64,000 nucleotides of DNA from Acytostelium subglobosum LB1 (GCF_000787575.1 NW_012236514.1:434001-498000), one strand, 5' to 3'; shown: positions 12,921 to 23,566, counted from the stretch's first letter. Notes: generated by a model from the sequence alone, not told the origin. A program made the numbers and translations.

Positions 12921-13581
12921 AAGGATCATCGCCGTGGAGATTAAGGTATATGTACAGAGGTCCATGAGGCCGGTCCATCATCAGTCGAGTAGGCGGTTGA
13001 CAATGGGACTGCTACAGTGGAGTTGAGTGTATCCAGGAGCCATGTGGAGCGGAACTTGGCGAGGGCCAGGCGGACGTCCGGCTTTTTGCCAGCTAGTATA
13101 GAGTCCTTAAGATGGTCGGACAGTAGTCTGTGTTGCAGGTGGATCAGTTTCGAGAACTGGATAGTTGTACCCTGAGCCAGCCAATTGAATTGTTGGTTCT
13201 TTGAGCCGAACTGGTGATTGGCAATGATCTTCCACATGAGGTGGACAATGATACCAATGAGGTGGCGGTATGGGGTGTTGGAGCTGACCCTACCGAGGGA
13301 GATATTGATGGTGTTGTAGTTCCATGTAGGTTGGGATACTCCAGACTGGGACTCGATGAGCTAAAGGACAGGGGCCATGTGGTTCTGGTGGGTGGACACA
13401 CAGCAGTGGACAAAGAAGTGGTCGTATGGTTTAGAAGTGACAGAGAGGCCACATAGTTGGCATGCCGCCTTCTCTCTGATGTGGTTAATAGGGAGAGTGT
13501 GGGAGAAGAATCGAAACAGAGTGTTCCTAGCTTTCGGTTCCCTCAGCGAGCTGACAGCGATGAAGATTGACTTGTAGTTAA
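12921..13581 (-). mobile_element. 5'-truncated non-LTR retrotransposon (LINE A), end of reverse transcriptase ORF
   Basis: Read on the minus strand, 13581 to 12941 translates as the C-terminal end of a LINE polyprotein. Recognisable is the zf-RVT zinc-binding region: ARNTLFRFFSHTLPINHIR, then CQLCG, then a YDHFFVHC motif (C-x2-C ... H-x4-C type). A long helical tail with NHQFGSK and LALAKFRSTWLLD follows, ending in a TAA at 12943-12941. One in-frame stop follows the zinc motif, so this copy is dead as well as truncated. It has no poly(A) tail and is flanked by 12-base direct repeats. Dictyostelid TRE elements are LINEs that integrate beside tRNA genes; the tRNA-like gene 570 bases away fits this. 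Family name within TRE is not decidable from this piece. Confidence 0.75.
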
Positions 13582-13593
13582 GGCTCGTCAGTT
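13582..13593. repeat. Target-site duplication, copy 2 of LINE A
   Basis: Exact match to 12909-12920. It abuts the oligo(T) at 13592-13614, so LINE A appears to have integrated right at the poly(A) end of LINE B. Confidence 0.6.
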
Positions 13594-14118
13594 TTTTTTT
13601 TTTTTTTTTTTTTTAGACTATTTAATGAGGAGGTTTATTATATTGCAAATAAATGGGCGTCATTAAAGAGGCGGGAATGGTTAGTCCTATTTTAGTTTCG
13701 TTTTCCTGTTTTTTTTTTGTTGTTTGGACGGAAGATGGGTTTGGTATCGATGTTGGGGGGCGAACGCGAGTCTTCTTGGGTGCCTTCTTGATTGGGTTGA
13801 TGGGTGACACCGTGTTGGGCACTCCCGCATGGGGGGAGTGGCTGGCTCATCACGTCTTCTACGGAGAGAGAGGGGCTTGAAGGTAGCCTTCTGTTCTGGT
13901 GGGTCAACAACTTCCTTAGTCGTAGGTGTTGGTGGCTCGTTGGTAGTCGAAGCGACTAATGCGTCTGGATGTGTAGGTGCCTCAGCCGTCAGCTTGTCAA
14001 GCAGCATGCCGGATGACTCGTCTCGGTCTGAGTCCTCCTCCATTGCGGTGTGAGGAGTGGCTGGGGTGGGAGTGTCGACGGTGGACTCTGACTTCACCCG
14101 CGTGGAGGTGCCGTAGGG
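13592..14118 (-). mobile_element. 5'-truncated retrotransposed copy (LINE B) with poly(A) tail
   Basis: The plus strand carries about 23 T at 13592-13614, which is a poly(A) tail for a minus-strand copy. Upstream of the tail on the minus strand lie an AATAAA signal (about 13645) and a Pro/Thr/Lys-rich reading frame (about 14097 to 13622) that changes frame at least once. It ends in a basic tail (KKAPKKTRVR ... TKKKQEN). No reverse transcriptase motif is visible, so the ORF (ORF1 tail or ORF2 tail) is unknown. GTAGTTAAG occurs at about 13574 and at about 14119, on either side of the copy, and may be its target-site duplication. It could also be a retro-copied host mRNA; the tRNA-adjacent position favours a TRE-like element. 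Confidence 0.5.
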
Positions 14119-14149
14119 TAGTTAAGCGGCGTTTTCAAAAAAAGATTAA

Positions 14150-14221
14150 TGGAGGTGACGGGTATCGATCCCATTTCTCAAGCATGCGAAGCCAGCATTC
14201 TACCATTTATACTACACCCCC
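14150..14221 (-). tRNA. tRNA-Ala (anticodon CGC), possibly degenerate
   Basis: The 72-base minus-strand sequence starts GGGGGTGTAG and ends CACCTCCA. The 7-bp acceptor stem closes (one G-U), the T arm closes (ATGGG/CCCGT around ATCGATA, the Ala-type T loop), and the 7-base loop TTCGCAT places anticodon CGC at 14188-14186. A T7 Pol III terminator follows within about 10 bases. Weak points: the D stem (GTAT/GAAT) has an A-A mismatch and G-U pairs, the anticodon stem has a T-T mismatch, and the A box is altered. It may be an active divergent gene or a tRNA pseudogene. It sits just upstream, in its own sense, of two LINE fragments. Confidence 0.6.
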
Positions 14222-14469
14222 TTGAGATAAGGGCAAAAAAGATCTCAATTTTTGCCCGGGTTAAGTGGCCCCTTTTGTTTCAAATCAAAACCCCATGTCG
14301 TGGATGTATCCAACTGGAATTCGATTTCATTCAAGTTGGGATATGCTTGTTGAGGCACTGGACAATTACTTTATTTTTTCCGTGATATTTATCAAATCCT
14401 ATACCAAAGTTTGCTTAATAAAAAGTCTCTCTGTTTTGATCTATCATTCAAACTTAACATAAAAACATC

Positions 14470-17400
14470 ATGACAGATATTAAGAGAGATACTGGTTGCA
14501 TTAACCAAGTATTCCACAATAAATTGTTAGTAAATAATATATTTGGACATGTTAGCAATATGCATCAAAGATGGATAAGTCTACCAAATTCAACAATCAT
14601 ATCATCAGCAAAACTACGTAATATGTGTCTAAGTGACATGTTGAGATACAATGCGACTCAATTGTTCATTGATACATTTGACAGCATTGGCAAAGTTCCA
14701 GTCTGCCCACCAATCATCAATTCCAATCTATTATCTATTGCCGCAAGATACAACAATTCAAAGGCATTCTACCATGTGATTAAATATCCCAACTTTATCC
14801 ATACCTTTTCAATATATGACGAAGAATACTTCATTCATGGCAACGTTCACATTCTCAAACGTTGCATCAATAACATGAGCAATTGCTTCTTCCCCGCTGG
14901 CACTGAACGCTTCCTACCATTGGTCATCGACACTGGAAACGAGGAGTTTTTGGAACTATTCCTCAAATATCTAAAGGTCAATGATATAGCCGAGACCAAC
15001 AATGCCATCAAGAACTACTGCAAGTTCAAGAGACCTGGAATACCTATTAACATGCTCAGGGTATTGCGATTGGATTATAAATATCTGAATGGATTGACCA
15101 ATATCTGGCAGGCTGCACTGGTGCACTCGACAAAGTCCAACATGTTAGATAGTGTTCAATACCTTCTTGACCACATGCCATTGAAAGAGATGCATCCGAG
15201 ACAATACAATGAGCTGATGGCCAAGTGTATTGTTCGATGTGCAAAGGATGACAATGTAAACATCTTCAAAGCATTGATCAAGTCAGCAGGTGATAAGTAC
15301 ATTTTGAATAAGAACTACAATGATATCATTGACATTGCTGCAGATCGTGGACATGCCTCATTCATCAAGTACCTAGGCAGATACTATACAGATAAATACG
15401 GGTGCAGAGTAAGCAAGGCAAGTGTGAGGAAGTTGAACTACCTCTTGTTGAAGCCTAATTTCAATTGGGGACCATTGGACTCAGTGATTGAGTGGCTAAG
15501 AACTGAACTCCGAGTAACTCCAAAGGCAGCCATTCGAAAGAATGATATCGCGGAGCTCGAGACCATCACCTCCCCTCGTCCCTATTCTTTGGAGTTGGAC
15601 CTCAAGATATATCTTCAGATGTCGCAGTCAATGGCATTGTTCATATCTCAGAGTAATGGTCCACACACCCAAACTTATATGATGCGATTCCACGGCAAGT
15701 CACTGGTCAACATGATCAAAGCCATTGGCAAGCCTGGCAGCAATATCACCGCCCACATTGCCTGCCAATTCATTGCCAACTGTAACCATAGTATTGTTAT
15801 TGGTGATCTCCCCAGAGCAATGAGTCTGGCAGCCAGTCGCTCTGCCGATGTCATGAAGCAACTAACAGTTAAGTTTGCTGCCGAGTATGAAGTCAGGTAT
15901 CTTATCAAGGCTTTGAAAAAGGGATGCCGCGAGACTCAAAAACTGATCATTGATCAATTTGAACAGCGACACTTTGAAACAAGCAATATCAAATATGCCG
16001 CTTTCAATCAGATTGCAATAGCTTCATTGGAGGACGTGACTTTCATTCTGGATCACCTGGATTGTGTGAGAGACGATCAGAATATCCTGGTTTGGGCGGT
16101 GTCCAATCCACATTTGGAAGTATTTGAACATGTAATCAATCTATTCCCTCCCCTGATGATCTATCACAGCATGTTGATCAATATCATTGATCGTGCACTA
16201 TTATGTTACAAGCCCAAAATCATTGAGATGATCAGACTACGATTCGAAACACCTTATTTGGCATCCAACAAGACATTCACTTTGTATAGACCAACCATCA
16301 CGACATTGGTATCCCTGGCTCACGACCAAACCGCTCCTTCACTAGAGTACCACTTCAAGTCATCGATATTCACCAATATACCAGTTATCGAACGATTGAG
16401 AATACTCAACTTCTTACTCCATTCTGGATTCATGCACATGGCACCCAAGGTCATCAAACTATGCACGGATCATATCAAGGCACTCTCTATCGATCATCAA
16501 CAACAAATGTAAGTCAATCCATATTTCAATCAATCTATTCCAATCGATTAATCAATCTTATTCTCACTCTCTCAATCATGTCTCCTGAAACAGGTTCCAG
16601 GCCATTGGACTAAAGGACGAAGTTCTTGAGGTTCCACAGGCTTCAACAAAGTTGGAGAGAGCATTCCATTTGGTGTTCAAAGACAGGAAGACTGGAATGC
16701 ATATCATGGATAGAGTTGGAACAGTTCACAAATTACTTGGAATCAACACTGAGTATCTTATCAAGGGTGCAAAGTTGATTGACAATCACAATTTGTTTGA
16801 TTACATCAAATATGGTGCGACCGAATGGTTCCTTGAAGCATACTCCAAGTTCAAATTCTCAACCATCTCTGGTTACAACAACGTACTTCTGGCCGAAGCG
16901 TTCAATCGTTGCAACACACAAGTAGTCGACTTACTCATGAACAATCCATTAATGGGTCTAGACCACACCATGAATGGACTGCTCTCAATTGAATTTGTCC
17001 AGAATGTATCTTCATGCTCATGTCCGCATTGGGAGAGATTGTTTGATCAATACATCTCCATCACTAGACATACCAACACATTGGAGTGTGACTCCATCAT
17101 ATCAATGATCAAACATCCATCATTCTTGATCAATGTCATTAAATCTACCTACACACTTGGTATCCCTTTGCCAAGAATGATAGGTTACAGTACTCGGACA
17201 ATGGACAACTTGAGCAATGCTTGGTTGACCAAACCATGGGCACTGGATATGCTCAAGTTGATGATCCATCAATCAATTCTATCATGGGATTGCCATAAAG
17301 AACTTCTATACAGAGCAATCGAACATGACATCACAACGATCATTCAATATTATATTGACAATTCTAATATTGTTATGATGTTGAAGGATATTCCGGACAA

Positions 17401-18925
17401 CATAGTTTGGATCACCAAGCCATGGGCATTGCCACTTCTCCAGACATTGGTTCTGCGCAAGATCCTTGGCTTGGACCGACGATGGGAGAAAGGTTTGATT
17501 AGAGAGGCCATCAAACTCAATCTCATCATAATCATTCAATTATTTATCGACTCCAATTGTTTGATACATGATGCAGATAATGTATCAGAGTTGATCAAGT
17601 TTGGATGTCAATTTGGATCCTCGACTGAGATGTTGGACATGTTGCTCTCGTCGATTCCACCGCCTAAAGGTATTGATGATCGACCGGAATGGCTTATCGA
17701 GGCATTGATATTGGCGGCCAAGAATGGACATCTTGGGATGCTAAAGATGATTCAATCAAATATTTTGGATATCAACTATATTATGGTTCTCCAATCAATC
17801 AAGGCTGCCCTGGAACATGGACATTTGGATGCGCTCAATCACTTGTTCAATCTCATGGATGACATCACATCACCATCGCCTGCCATTGCTGGCTGTGATC
17901 AATATAGGATTGACATCACTAATATACATCCTAGTATATTGTCAGTAGACATGTTGAATAGATTGAAAGCACATCCTCACCTGAATTGCATGCTGGACAA
18001 TGTGTTGGGCAAGGATATATTGGTAGCGAGTGTCGAGGTGATCAACATGATGATGAGTGAATCCCCGACCAACATTCCACTCACCATTGACTTGAAGTAT
18101 GCCATCCAACAGGCAGCAATTGTAGGTGACATGATCTCGATCAATAGGATAGTTGAGAGATGTCCAGTACTGTTACCATCGATTGATGACCTGGAACATT
18201 TGGTTGATCACTCTGCCACCCCAGACGACATGATTATACCCTTGTTCTCCAATCGCCAATATCTTGAATATCCTTCCAAGCTACTAATGAAGGCTGTGGC
18301 GACCAGGTCACTGGCACTGGTCAAGTCCATCTTTGAGGAGCAGTGTCAAGTTTTCAGTGATCCAAGGAGTGAGGAATTCATCTACGAGATCAGTACCAAG
18401 TCCTTTAGAACAATGATAAGGACATCCATCAAACGAGATGATATAGAGATGATGGGATATGTTCTCAAGGTGGCCATGTCAAAGGGAGCGACCAAAAACA
18501 AGAAAGGCAATCAAAGGCATTCACTCGGTGATCTTGTCAAACTCAAGTATTGCAGCCTCACAATCCTACATCACCTGTTTGATAATGGATATGTCAGTGT
18601 GGGTAATACTAGGTGCAAGTTCCTGCCACGATTGGTGGGATGGGCATGCCAAACAGGCCAGGTGGACATCATTGACCTGGTGCATCAACGTTGTGCCTAT
18701 TCTCAACTCCATAGATACCTTCCATCAGTTGAAGATATCAAGATTGCAGCAAACAACAACCATCACCATCTACTATCCTATTTGTTCGAAGATGGCTATC
18801 TATCAGTATACAATCGATTGAACCTCATCATCCTTGCAATGATAAGAGATCTTCGTCAAAGTTCCTTCCAAGCAGGTAACATCAAGATCATTGAAATGTG
18901 TAATAGATTACTATTCATCAAATAA
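14470..18925 (+). CDS. Large dictyostelid repeat protein of unknown function, two related halves
   Basis: Two exons, 14470-16508 and 16594-18925, give 1456 residues. The intron (GTAAGT...AAACAG) falls inside the final ATG before an apparent stop of the first reading frame, and phase is kept. The second exon opens with LVFKDRKTGMHIMDRVGTVHKLLG, which aligns with the protein's own start (QVFHNKLLVNNIFGHVSNMHQ), so the product looks like two full-length paralogues joined. Each half is built of helical repeats of about 30 residues with motifs like AAKNGHLGMLKMI and AALEHGHLDALNHLF, recalling degenerate ankyrin repeats in a large dictyostelid-specific family. No membrane segment or catalytic motif is visible. 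The alternative is two separate genes, the second lacking a good start codon upstream of its conserved region. Confidence 0.75.
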
Positions 18926-19300
18926 AGATATTATCTGTACATGTTGTGAATGGATGAATGAATGAATAACTTGAAGGAATGATGGTGATATTTATGCCCA
19001 AGATAGGCATTATGACTTTAGTTGTAGATCATTGAGTGGGTTGACTTGTGTGTGAAAGTTGGTACCCCTTCCCCTTTGTGGGTTTGTTTAACTTGAAGCC
19101 ACCTCTCAATGAAACATCAATCAACTGACTGACTTGTGTAACAAAACAACATACACAGTTAGTATAAGTATTAGTATAAGTATTAGTATTAGTATTAGTA
19201 TAAGTAATAATACATACATAAACAAAGAAATAGGTTGGACAAATATTATATAGTTCTAAAATATAATAGAGTAACACAACAAACTAAACTGGCAGGCAGG
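18926..19300. other. Intergenic, with an AGTATT-type repeat
   Basis: 375 bases between the two-half repeat protein and the VKOR gene, both on the plus strand. Positions 19159-19209 carry a tandem of AGTATT/AGTATA units. No gene is seen. The frame of the next gene is open back to 19235 but has no ATG before 19301. Confidence 0.5.
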
Positions 19301-20487
19301 ATGAAGAGTGAACTATATTTATCTGTGAATGAGACAAGTGGATCAAGTAATGGTGTAGGTTCTGTTGGTTATACCAATGGAAAACCTTCTTCGTCTTCAT
19401 CGTCGTCAGAAGTATCATATACACCATTGGTTAATGCAGGTCACCTGTCTTCATCAGCCGTGGCTAGTAACAAGAAAGACTTGCCAACGCCGCCAACGAC
19501 AGGGGGTCCCTCATCACAGTTGATAACGACCAATAGAAAGACGTTGCACTCCAACCTGCGTATAATGGGACTGCTCGGCATTGCCAATCTTGCCTTCTCA
19601 TTCTACCTGGCCTTTGGCAACATTGAGAGTGGCACGTGCGACATCTCGTCCACCGTCTCATGCACAGCGGTCATCAAGAGTTCATTCGGTCAGATCATGA
19701 ATGTTCCCGTCTCTATATTTGGCATAACCTGGAACATCATCTTCCTGATGGGTGTGTGCAAGGTGATGATGGACGACCGAGTGCCACAATTCCTCACAGC
19801 CCTCTACATCTGGTGTTCTCTTGGCATAGGCTTTGTCTTATACTTTGTAAGAATGAACAGTCAGACTGTCATCCAACTCGCTCATATACTCATCAGAACA
19901 TCATCATTCAATCAATCAATCAATAATAGGTTGCAGCAGAGTTCATAATCGGCGCATTGTGCCCATTCTGTACGATCGTTCACATCATCAACATCACATT
20001 GATGTACTTTGCCTTCAAACTTTACACAGATCTGCGTAGTCCTCCCAGCCTATTCAACCTGATATCCACACTCAAGAGCTACTTGCTGTTCGTCTTTGTA
20101 GTGCACATGATCGTGCTGATCGCCTACCAAGCAGGCGCAGAGGAGCAGCATGACGAGTGGACCATGAGCAAGTTCTCACAATGTCTCACGGAGCACAATA
20201 TGGTGTTCTATGGCTCCAGTCGATGTGGCGCCTGTGTCAACCAGAAGCAGATGTTCATGACCAAGGATAAGGGCGAGGCGGACTCGCCGTGGAAATACGT
20301 CACCTTTGTCGAGTGTAAGGATAAGCATGATCTGTGTACGATGAATGATATCCAGCGTTATCCAACTTGGATCAAGCATGAGTCTGACGGAGGCAAAGAA
20401 CTGGAACGACACGAAGGTGTCATGAACATGTTTGAGCTCTCCAAGATGTCTGGCTGCCAGTACAAAAAGGAGGAGATTCAGGAGTAG
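19301..20487 (+). CDS. VKOR-thioredoxin fusion, membrane thiol oxidoreductase
   Basis: Exons 19301-19846 and 19930-20487 encode 367 residues. After a Ser-rich cytosolic N-terminus (1-85), five hydrophobic segments hold a vitamin K epoxide reductase domain: the loop cysteines in CDISSTVSC, then the active-site CPFC in the fourth helix. A C-terminal thioredoxin-like domain follows with CGAC in YGSSRCGACVNQ. In plants and bacteria, VKOR fused to a thioredoxin-like partner passes electrons from newly made disulfides to quinone, so the natural reading is disulfide formation in the secretory pathway. The start is the first ATG in frame. No ER retention signal is visible at the C-terminus. Directly after the stop lies a relic of an FNIP-type gene. 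Confidence 0.9.
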
Positions 20488-20488
20488 T

Positions 20489-20582
20489 GTCGAATGGACT
20501 ATATATCAACCTCAATAACATTACAACAAGTACAACACTTGGTTACAAAGCCGAGTGCACTTACTATCATGTTTCAATCGAA
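20489..20582 (+). pseudogene. Relic fragment of an FNIP-repeat gene
   Basis: Bases 20489-20582 closely resemble 22505-22598, within the coding region of the FNIP gene 2 kb away: both contain AGTACAACACTTGGTTA followed by ATGTTTCAATC. The piece has small indels and no open frame, and lies in the 3' region of the VKOR gene. It is a small stray duplicate, probably from a local duplication that was otherwise lost. Confidence 0.6.
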
Positions 20583-20635
20583 TGACATCAATGTAAAGTA
20601 CACAACACAACATGCGCTAACAATGGTGAGGTTGT

Positions 20636-22201
20636 TCATTTAGGGTGTAGTTGCATCCTCTTCACTGCCGTGAAGTCCTGGAACTCCTGTCGGTGGAGGT
20701 CAAATTCGGAAAGCTCAGAGGGCGTTGGATCATGTACTTTGTTGGTATTGCCAACGATGTCCTCCTCTTGGATCACTTTAGGCAGGGGTTTGACAATAGG
20801 CTTGATATAGTTCGAGAGTGAGACTGGTCCAGTATTTGAGAGCATCTCTGGCACAGCACCCATGGCTGATCCTTTGAGTCCAATGAGCGCGTAGGAGCTT
20901 CCAGAGGTGATGGAGAGGCTCTCTGCGGCACCCAGAGAGGCAAGAGCCGTTGTCAGGCCGTTGGTATTGTTGAAGCCAGTCATCACTGATGAGCACACCA
21001 CGACAATGTTTCCAACAGCCACGTTAATGATGTCCTCTATCATGTGTGTCGTAGCAGTGGCGTCGGTGGTATCGTAGTTGGCAAGCGAGAGGATTCTGCC
21101 ATCAACCTCGTTGACCACACACATGATGAATCCTCTAGCGGTGGTATTCTGACTATAATCGTTGATGGTCATGTAGTAGGTGTCACTGATTCCATCTGGC
21201 GAGTTTGCTGGGTTGGCTGCACCGACAGAGATGGGGATCACCTTGGAAGGATCATCGACTGATTTGAAGGTATCCAAACAATAATAGAGCATAGCCTGGC
21301 ACGACTGTCCAGCCTTGGAGGTGTACTCGTTGTAGGGCCTGTTCTGGCCACGGCGAGAGATCATGTGCCACTTGTCGTTCTGGTTTGTGGAAGAAGCGTA
21401 TTGGCTAATATAGCGAGCGCCAAAGTTGGTGGACAGCAGGTTGATGCATTCTGCAGAGAGGTTGGCCTTGGCATTGCCTTTGGAGAAGAAAATGACAAAG
21501 GAGTTGGTGTCGACAGACTCTAGGAAGCTGGCCAAGCGGACAGAGCCCAATCCGCCGGCAGTGATTGTGTTGTAGTTGACGGGATTCTCCATGTCCTCTT
21601 CATCAAAGATGAGATCTGGGCTAAATGTCCAAACGTTGATGCCATCGGGTTGGTTGGTGAGGACAAAGTCCATCCATGAATCAAAGATGATATGGGGAAC
21701 AGTGCCAGTGGTCTGGGAGATGCTGACAGTGCGCAGTGATTCGTCGTAATGGATAATCTTGGCCGAACAAAAGACCTTCTCGCCCTTGGAGGCATCTCCG
21801 AATGCCTCCACGGCGTATTGTGGAGGGTGCCCCTTGTTTCCAATCAAGACGTAGTTGGGACAGTTGCCCAAGGTGAAGACCTTGCTTGCACCAATCTGTT
21901 GGAATGTGCTGGTCATCAAGGCAGAAAGAGGGTTGGGAAGGTTGCCAATTACCATGACGGCCACCTGGGTGCCAATGGCGGCACTCTTGATGATGGAGCT
22001 GAACATGTTGTCGTCGTTTGCGGCAGCCGATGCAAACACCCAGGGAGGGTCTTCATTGTTTCTCTGAGTGACCCAGACGTTGATTCCATTGACCAGCGTG
22101 ACACTGTTGCAGTAGTTGTAGTAGTCTTGTGGAGTTTCTGGAGTGCCCCAGGTGACCTCGGACGTGGTGAGTGTTGCAGATGTGAGACTGATCATTGTCA
22201 T
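20636..22201 (-). CDS. Triple ILEI/PANDER-domain protein
   Basis: One coding exon of 521 residues. The first ATG of the frame is at 22201; just upstream a GGTAAGAG...AAATAG pair looks like a 5' UTR intron. Three tandem segments share the ILEI (FAM3/PANDER-like, POMGNT1-like) plan: a strand such as INVWVT or FIMCVV, a helix, a hydrophobic strand (VAVMVIGN, SFVIFFSK, IVVVCSSV), a helix ending in a small-residue turn (IGASKV, FGARYI, LGAAES), then the hallmark YVLIGNKG, WHMISRRG or YALIGLKG. They lie at about residues 35-140, 195-310 and 355-475. ILEI domains in animals are secreted signals or carbohydrate-binding modules, but no signal peptide is seen here, so this version may be cytosolic. Function is unknown; the domain call rests on motif recognition. 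Confidence 0.7.
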   Translation of the reverse strand: MTMISLTSATLTTSEVTWGTPETPQDYYNYCNSVTLVNGINVWVTQRNNEDPPWVFASAAANDDNMFSSIIKSAAIGTQVAVMVIGNLPNPLSALMTSTFQQIGASKVFTLGNCPNYVLIGNKGHPPQYAVEAFGDASKGEKVFCSAKIIHYDESLRTVSISQTTGTVPHIIFDSWMDFVLTNQPDGINVWTFSPDLIFDEEDMENPVNYNTITAGGLGSVRLASFLESVDTNSFVIFFSKGNAKANLSAECINLLSTNFGARYISQYASSTNQNDKWHMISRRGQNRPYNEYTSKAGQSCQAMLYYCLDTFKSVDDPSKVIPISVGAANPANSPDGISDTYYMTINDYSQNTTARGFIMCVVNEVDGRILSLANYDTTDATATTHMIEDIINVAVGNIVVVCSSVMTGFNNTNGLTTALASLGAAESLSITSGSSYALIGLKGSAMGAVPEMLSNTGPVSLSNYIKPIVKPLPKVIQEEDIVGNTNKVHDPTPSELSEFDLHRQEFQDFTAVKRMQLHPK

Positions 22202-22396
22202 ATCTATTTGTAATTGAATCGCAAGTACTTGACCGTTATTATCTCTTACCTTTATTACCAAACTAGCCCAATTATAGTATTACTCGAATGTGGGAAGTTC
22301 TGTACACTGATCAAAATGATTGATAGAAAATCACCTGACATCAATCACACATCGATTAGATCAACAAACAGATAAAGATAAAGATATTAGATATAC

Positions 22397-23566
22397 ATGA
22401 TGGAGGGCCTTCCTATTTTACTACTGCGCAAGCTAGTTGAGATCATATATGAACCTGCTGACATCATCTGTCTTGCTTTGACTTGTCATAGACTGTTTGA
22501 TTGTCGCATGGACTACATCATTCTCAACAACATTACAACTAGTACAACACTTGGTTATAAAGCTAAACACATTCTACCATGTTTCAATCAGATCGTCAAG
22601 CAATACAAATTAACGTATGCATACAATCCTACACCAGCTGATCCAAACGCGCCTGTTCTTTCATTGTACCTACCCTACGACTTTAACCAACCGCTTACAA
22701 ACCTGCCCAACACTTTAACACACCTGGAGACTGGCTATAAATTCAATCAACCGATTGGCCCAGGCACGTTGCCTCAATCCCTTACCTCCCTTAAACTTGG
22801 TGTATCATTCAACAAACCAATTGGACCTGGAGTCTTGCCCGAGTCACTCAAACATCTGGCGCTGAGCATCAGCTTTAATCAACCTGTGCAGCCTGGCATA
22901 TTCCCTGACAAGCTACAAGTGCTAGAGTTCAGGTCTGATTTCAATCAACAGATTGATAAGGGCATGCTACCCAAGTCGTTGCGCAAGTTGTCTTTCGATC
23001 ATTGGTTCAACAAGCAATTGAAGATAGGTGTGTTGCCAGAGGGTCTGGAGGAGTTGGTTCTAGGCTGGAAATACATACATCGATTGGAGCATGGTGTCTT
23101 GCCACAGGGTCTACAAAAGTTGTCATTTGGTCACGATTACAATCAACCACTGGAGCCTGGTCAGTTACCAGACTCTATCACGTTCCTCAGCTTTGGGACA
23201 ACATACAATCAACCACTGGCATCGCCATGTCTTCCGGCCTCACTCATCAAGCTCTCATTGCCCATTCAATATTCTCATCCGTTGGGCCCAGCCATCCCAA
23301 CCGGTTTCAAACACTTGATCCTCCAAGGCACGATGTTTGAGGACCATACCAAAGGTCTATTCCCAACATTTAAGATCTTCCTTCATCCACTCATCAACAA
23401 CTACCAGGCACGATTCGTTTGTTTCGTCATCAACTACCGCATACTCTCCTCTAAACATGTATTGTATGTGACTGACCAATATGAAGGTGCAATTGTTCCG
23501 ATCGAACGTCTATTTACTTTACCGGACACTAGTGATGTTGTGTCAACTACGACTACTGAGAGCTGA
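22397..23566 (+). CDS. F-box-like / FNIP-repeat protein
   Basis: A single exon of 389 residues. Residues 1-45 look like an F-box (LPILLLRKLVEIIYEP ... LALTCHRLF). Then about ten FNIP repeats of some 22 residues follow, each with a core such as FNQPIGPGTLPQSLTSLKLG, running to about residue 310. FNIP-repeat proteins form a very large family in dictyostelids and giant viruses; those with F-boxes are thought to pick substrates for SCF ligases, though targets are unknown. The start MMEG is preceded by an AT-rich leader. Its last 14 coding bases overlap the last coding bases of the convergent aminopeptidase gene, and its AATAAA (23575-23580) lies within that gene. Confidence 0.9.
   Translation: MMEGLPILLLRKLVEIIYEPADIICLALTCHRLFDCRMDYIILNNITTSTTLGYKAKHILPCFNQIVKQYKLTYAYNPTPADPNAPVLSLYLPYDFNQPLTNLPNTLTHLETGYKFNQPIGPGTLPQSLTSLKLGVSFNKPIGPGVLPESLKHLALSISFNQPVQPGIFPDKLQVLEFRSDFNQQIDKGMLPKSLRKLSFDHWFNKQLKIGVLPEGLEELVLGWKYIHRLEHGVLPQGLQKLSFGHDYNQPLEPGQLPDSITFLSFGTTYNQPLASPCLPASLIKLSLPIQYSHPLGPAIPTGFKHLILQGTMFEDHTKGLFPTFKIFLHPLINNYQARFVCFVINYRILSSKHVLYVTDQYEGAIVPIERLFTLPDTSDVVSTTTTES

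Noticed and set aside
16652-18925. Second half of the repeat protein as an independent gene
   Set aside because: The conserved N-terminal part begins upstream of any usable ATG and is open exactly back to the splice acceptor, in phase with the first half; kept as one gene, with the alternative stated.
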